A DNA stretch of 5,997 nt from Planctomycetota bacterium (GTDB lineage Bacteria; Planctomycetota; UBA1135). The stretch spans positions 1 through 5,997 of the forward strand of contig JAQBVK010000158.1 of NCBI GenBank assembly GCA_027623585.1, read 5' to 3'. This document shows positions 5,013 through 5,997 of this stretch, piece by piece. The position numbers were made by a program, and so were the translations under genes. The notes under the pieces were generated by a model. The model did no database searches. It saw nothing but the letters and a program-made list of their open reading frames with translations, and was not told the DNA's origin. Numbering within the stretch: position 1 is the first letter of the stretch; each line of letters starts with the position of its first letter.

Positions 5013-5997
5013 CTAGTCGTCGTCCGGTTGTGAGCCATGGTTTGCAGCCGTGGCCTCGGCCGGTTCGGCCGGAATCGGAACGAAGGACAGCCGTTCTTCG
5101 CCCTGCACGCGGTCCACCTCGACCAACGAGTTGGCGGGCAGCGCTCCTTTGAGCATTTCTTCGGCGAGCGGATCTTCGATGAAACGCTCGATCGTGCGAC
5201 GCAAGGGTCGCGCGCCGTATTCGGGCTTGTAACCCTTCTCGAGCAGGAAGTCGCGAGCCGCATCGGAGAGATGCAGGACCAACTTCTTCCGCTTCATGCG
5301 GTCCTCGACCTTCTGAAGTTCGAGATCCACGATCCCGAACAGGTCTTCACGCTGCAGCGGGTTGAAGTACACGATCTCGTCGAGACGGTTCAAGAACTCC
5401 GGGCGGAAGAAGCGTCCGACCTCTTCCTGAATGCCTTCTCGAATCTTGGACTCTTGGGTCGCGATGTTTGCGATGAAACCGACGCCGCCGCCCGCCTGCA
5501 CCACGTTCGCCCCGATGTTGGAGGTCATGATCAGGATGGTGTTACGGAAGTCCACGTGGCGGCCGAACGAGTCGGTCAACCGGCCTTCCTCCATGATCTG
5601 CAGGAGCATGTTGTAGACGTCTGGGTGCGCCTTCTCGATCTCGTCGAAAAGCACCACCGAGTGCGGGCGACGCCGCACAGCCTCGGTGAGCTGTCCGCCC
5701 TCCTCGAAGCCCACGTAGCCCGGAGGCGCGCCGATCAAGCGCGCGACCGCGTGCTTCTCCATGTACTCCGACATGTCGATGCGCGTCATCGCGCGCTCGT
5801 CGTCGAACAGAAATTCGGCCAGCGCGCGTGCGGTCTCGGTCTTCCCGACGCCGGTCGGGCCGAGGAAGATGAAGGAGCCGATCGGCCGGTCGGGATCCTG
5901 CAGCCCCGCGCGCGCGCGCCGCACCGCGTTGGCCACCGCCTCGACCGCCTGGTCCTGGCCCACCACGCGCTTGGCCAGCAGGTCCTCCAGATGGGTC
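5013..5997 (-). CDS. clpC: ATP-dependent Clp protease ATP-binding subunit, ClpC type, C-terminal half (5' end beyond right edge)
   Basis: About 327 codons are visible, with the first full codon at 5996. They cover the end of the D1/D2 linker (THLEDLLAKRVVGQ) and the whole D2 AAA+ module. With the Val of VGQDQ (codon at 5966) as residue 1, the Walker A motif GPTGVGKT is at 36-43, the pore loop GYVG at 83-86, Walker B VVLFDE at 104-109, sensor-1 Asn at 150, the arginine-finger segment FRPEFLNR at 187-194 and sensor-2 GAR at 251-253. VGF at 162-164 sits where ClpC and ClpA carry the tripeptide loop that docks on ClpP; ClpB lacks this loop. With EYGARPLRRTIERFIEDPL it argues for ClpC over ClpB. 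The protein unfolds substrates in the cytoplasm and feeds them to ClpP. The tail (300-317) is Ala/Glu/Asp-rich. The N-domain, D1 and M-domain lie outside the window, and full length would be roughly 800-850 residues. It converges on the MATE gene with 16 bases between stops. Confidence 0.9.
   Translation of the reverse strand, partial: THLEDLLAKRVVGQDQAVEAVANAVRRARAGLQDPDRPIGSFIFLGPTGVGKTETARALAEFLFDDERAMTRIDMSEYMEKHAVARLIGAPPGYVGFEEGGQLTEAVRRRPHSVVLFDEIEKAHPDVYNMLLQIMEEGRLTDSFGRHVDFRNTILIMTSNIGANVVQAGGGVGFIANIATQESKIREGIQEEVGRFFRPEFLNRLDEIVYFNPLQREDLFGIVDLELQKVEDRMKRKKLVLHLSDAARDFLLEKGYKPEYGARPLRRTIERFIEDPLAEEMLKGALPANSLVEVDRVQGEERLSFVPIPAEPAEATAANHGSQPDDD

Noticed and set aside
1..5997. tRNA, rRNA, CRISPR array, insertion sequence, integrase, toxin-antitoxin or defence genes
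   Set aside because: Reading both strands showed no regular spaced repeats, no terminal inverted repeats with a transposase, and no recognisable motifs of these classes.

Overview
The window is a GC-rich bacterial chromosomal segment, densely packed with genes on both strands. It suggests a Gram-negative-type, probably uncultured lineage: three predicted exported or lipid-anchored proteins of unknown function sit among housekeeping genes. Two of the unknown proteins have a sequence style that I associate with Planctomycetota. Myxococcota or another high-GC phylum cannot be excluded without a search, and the taxonomic statement is an inference.

Left part, minus strand (bases 1-2140). Three genes read leftward: a 187-residue lipoprotein of unknown function (2140-1577), a full-length dprA (1547-450), and the first 151 codons of a second lipoprotein (from 453, cut by the left edge). 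The dprA stop and the next start overlap as ATGA, so the last two genes are probably translationally coupled. dprA carries a run of nine C on its coding strand. Both wrong reading frames after that run close within about 15 codons, so slippage there would switch the gene off.

Centre (2141-2306). This 166-base divergent intergenic region separates the minus-strand group from a plus-strand group. It holds two small inverted repeats and a 9-base direct repeat. A TATCCT hexamer lies exactly 9 bases before the ATG of each divergent gene, and neither ATG has a recognisable Shine-Dalgarno sequence. This looks like a pair of leaderless or near-leaderless promoters.

Plus-strand pair (2307-4996). A 435-residue exported or lipoprotein-like protein of unknown function is followed, with a one-base TGATG overlap, by a MATE-family multidrug/organic-cation efflux protein of about 460 residues. 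The second gene has a good Shine-Dalgarno sequence inside the end of the first.

Right part (5013-5997, minus strand). This is the C-terminal AAA+ (D2) half of a ClpC-type unfoldase, cut by the right edge. It converges on the MATE gene with only 16 bases between the two stops.

I see no RNA genes, CRISPR array, insertion sequence, phage gene or recognisable defence system. I do not think the window holds a clearly new multi-gene system. The best leads are the homopolymer in dprA, the paired leaderless-type starts, and the coupled unknown-lipoprotein/MATE pair.
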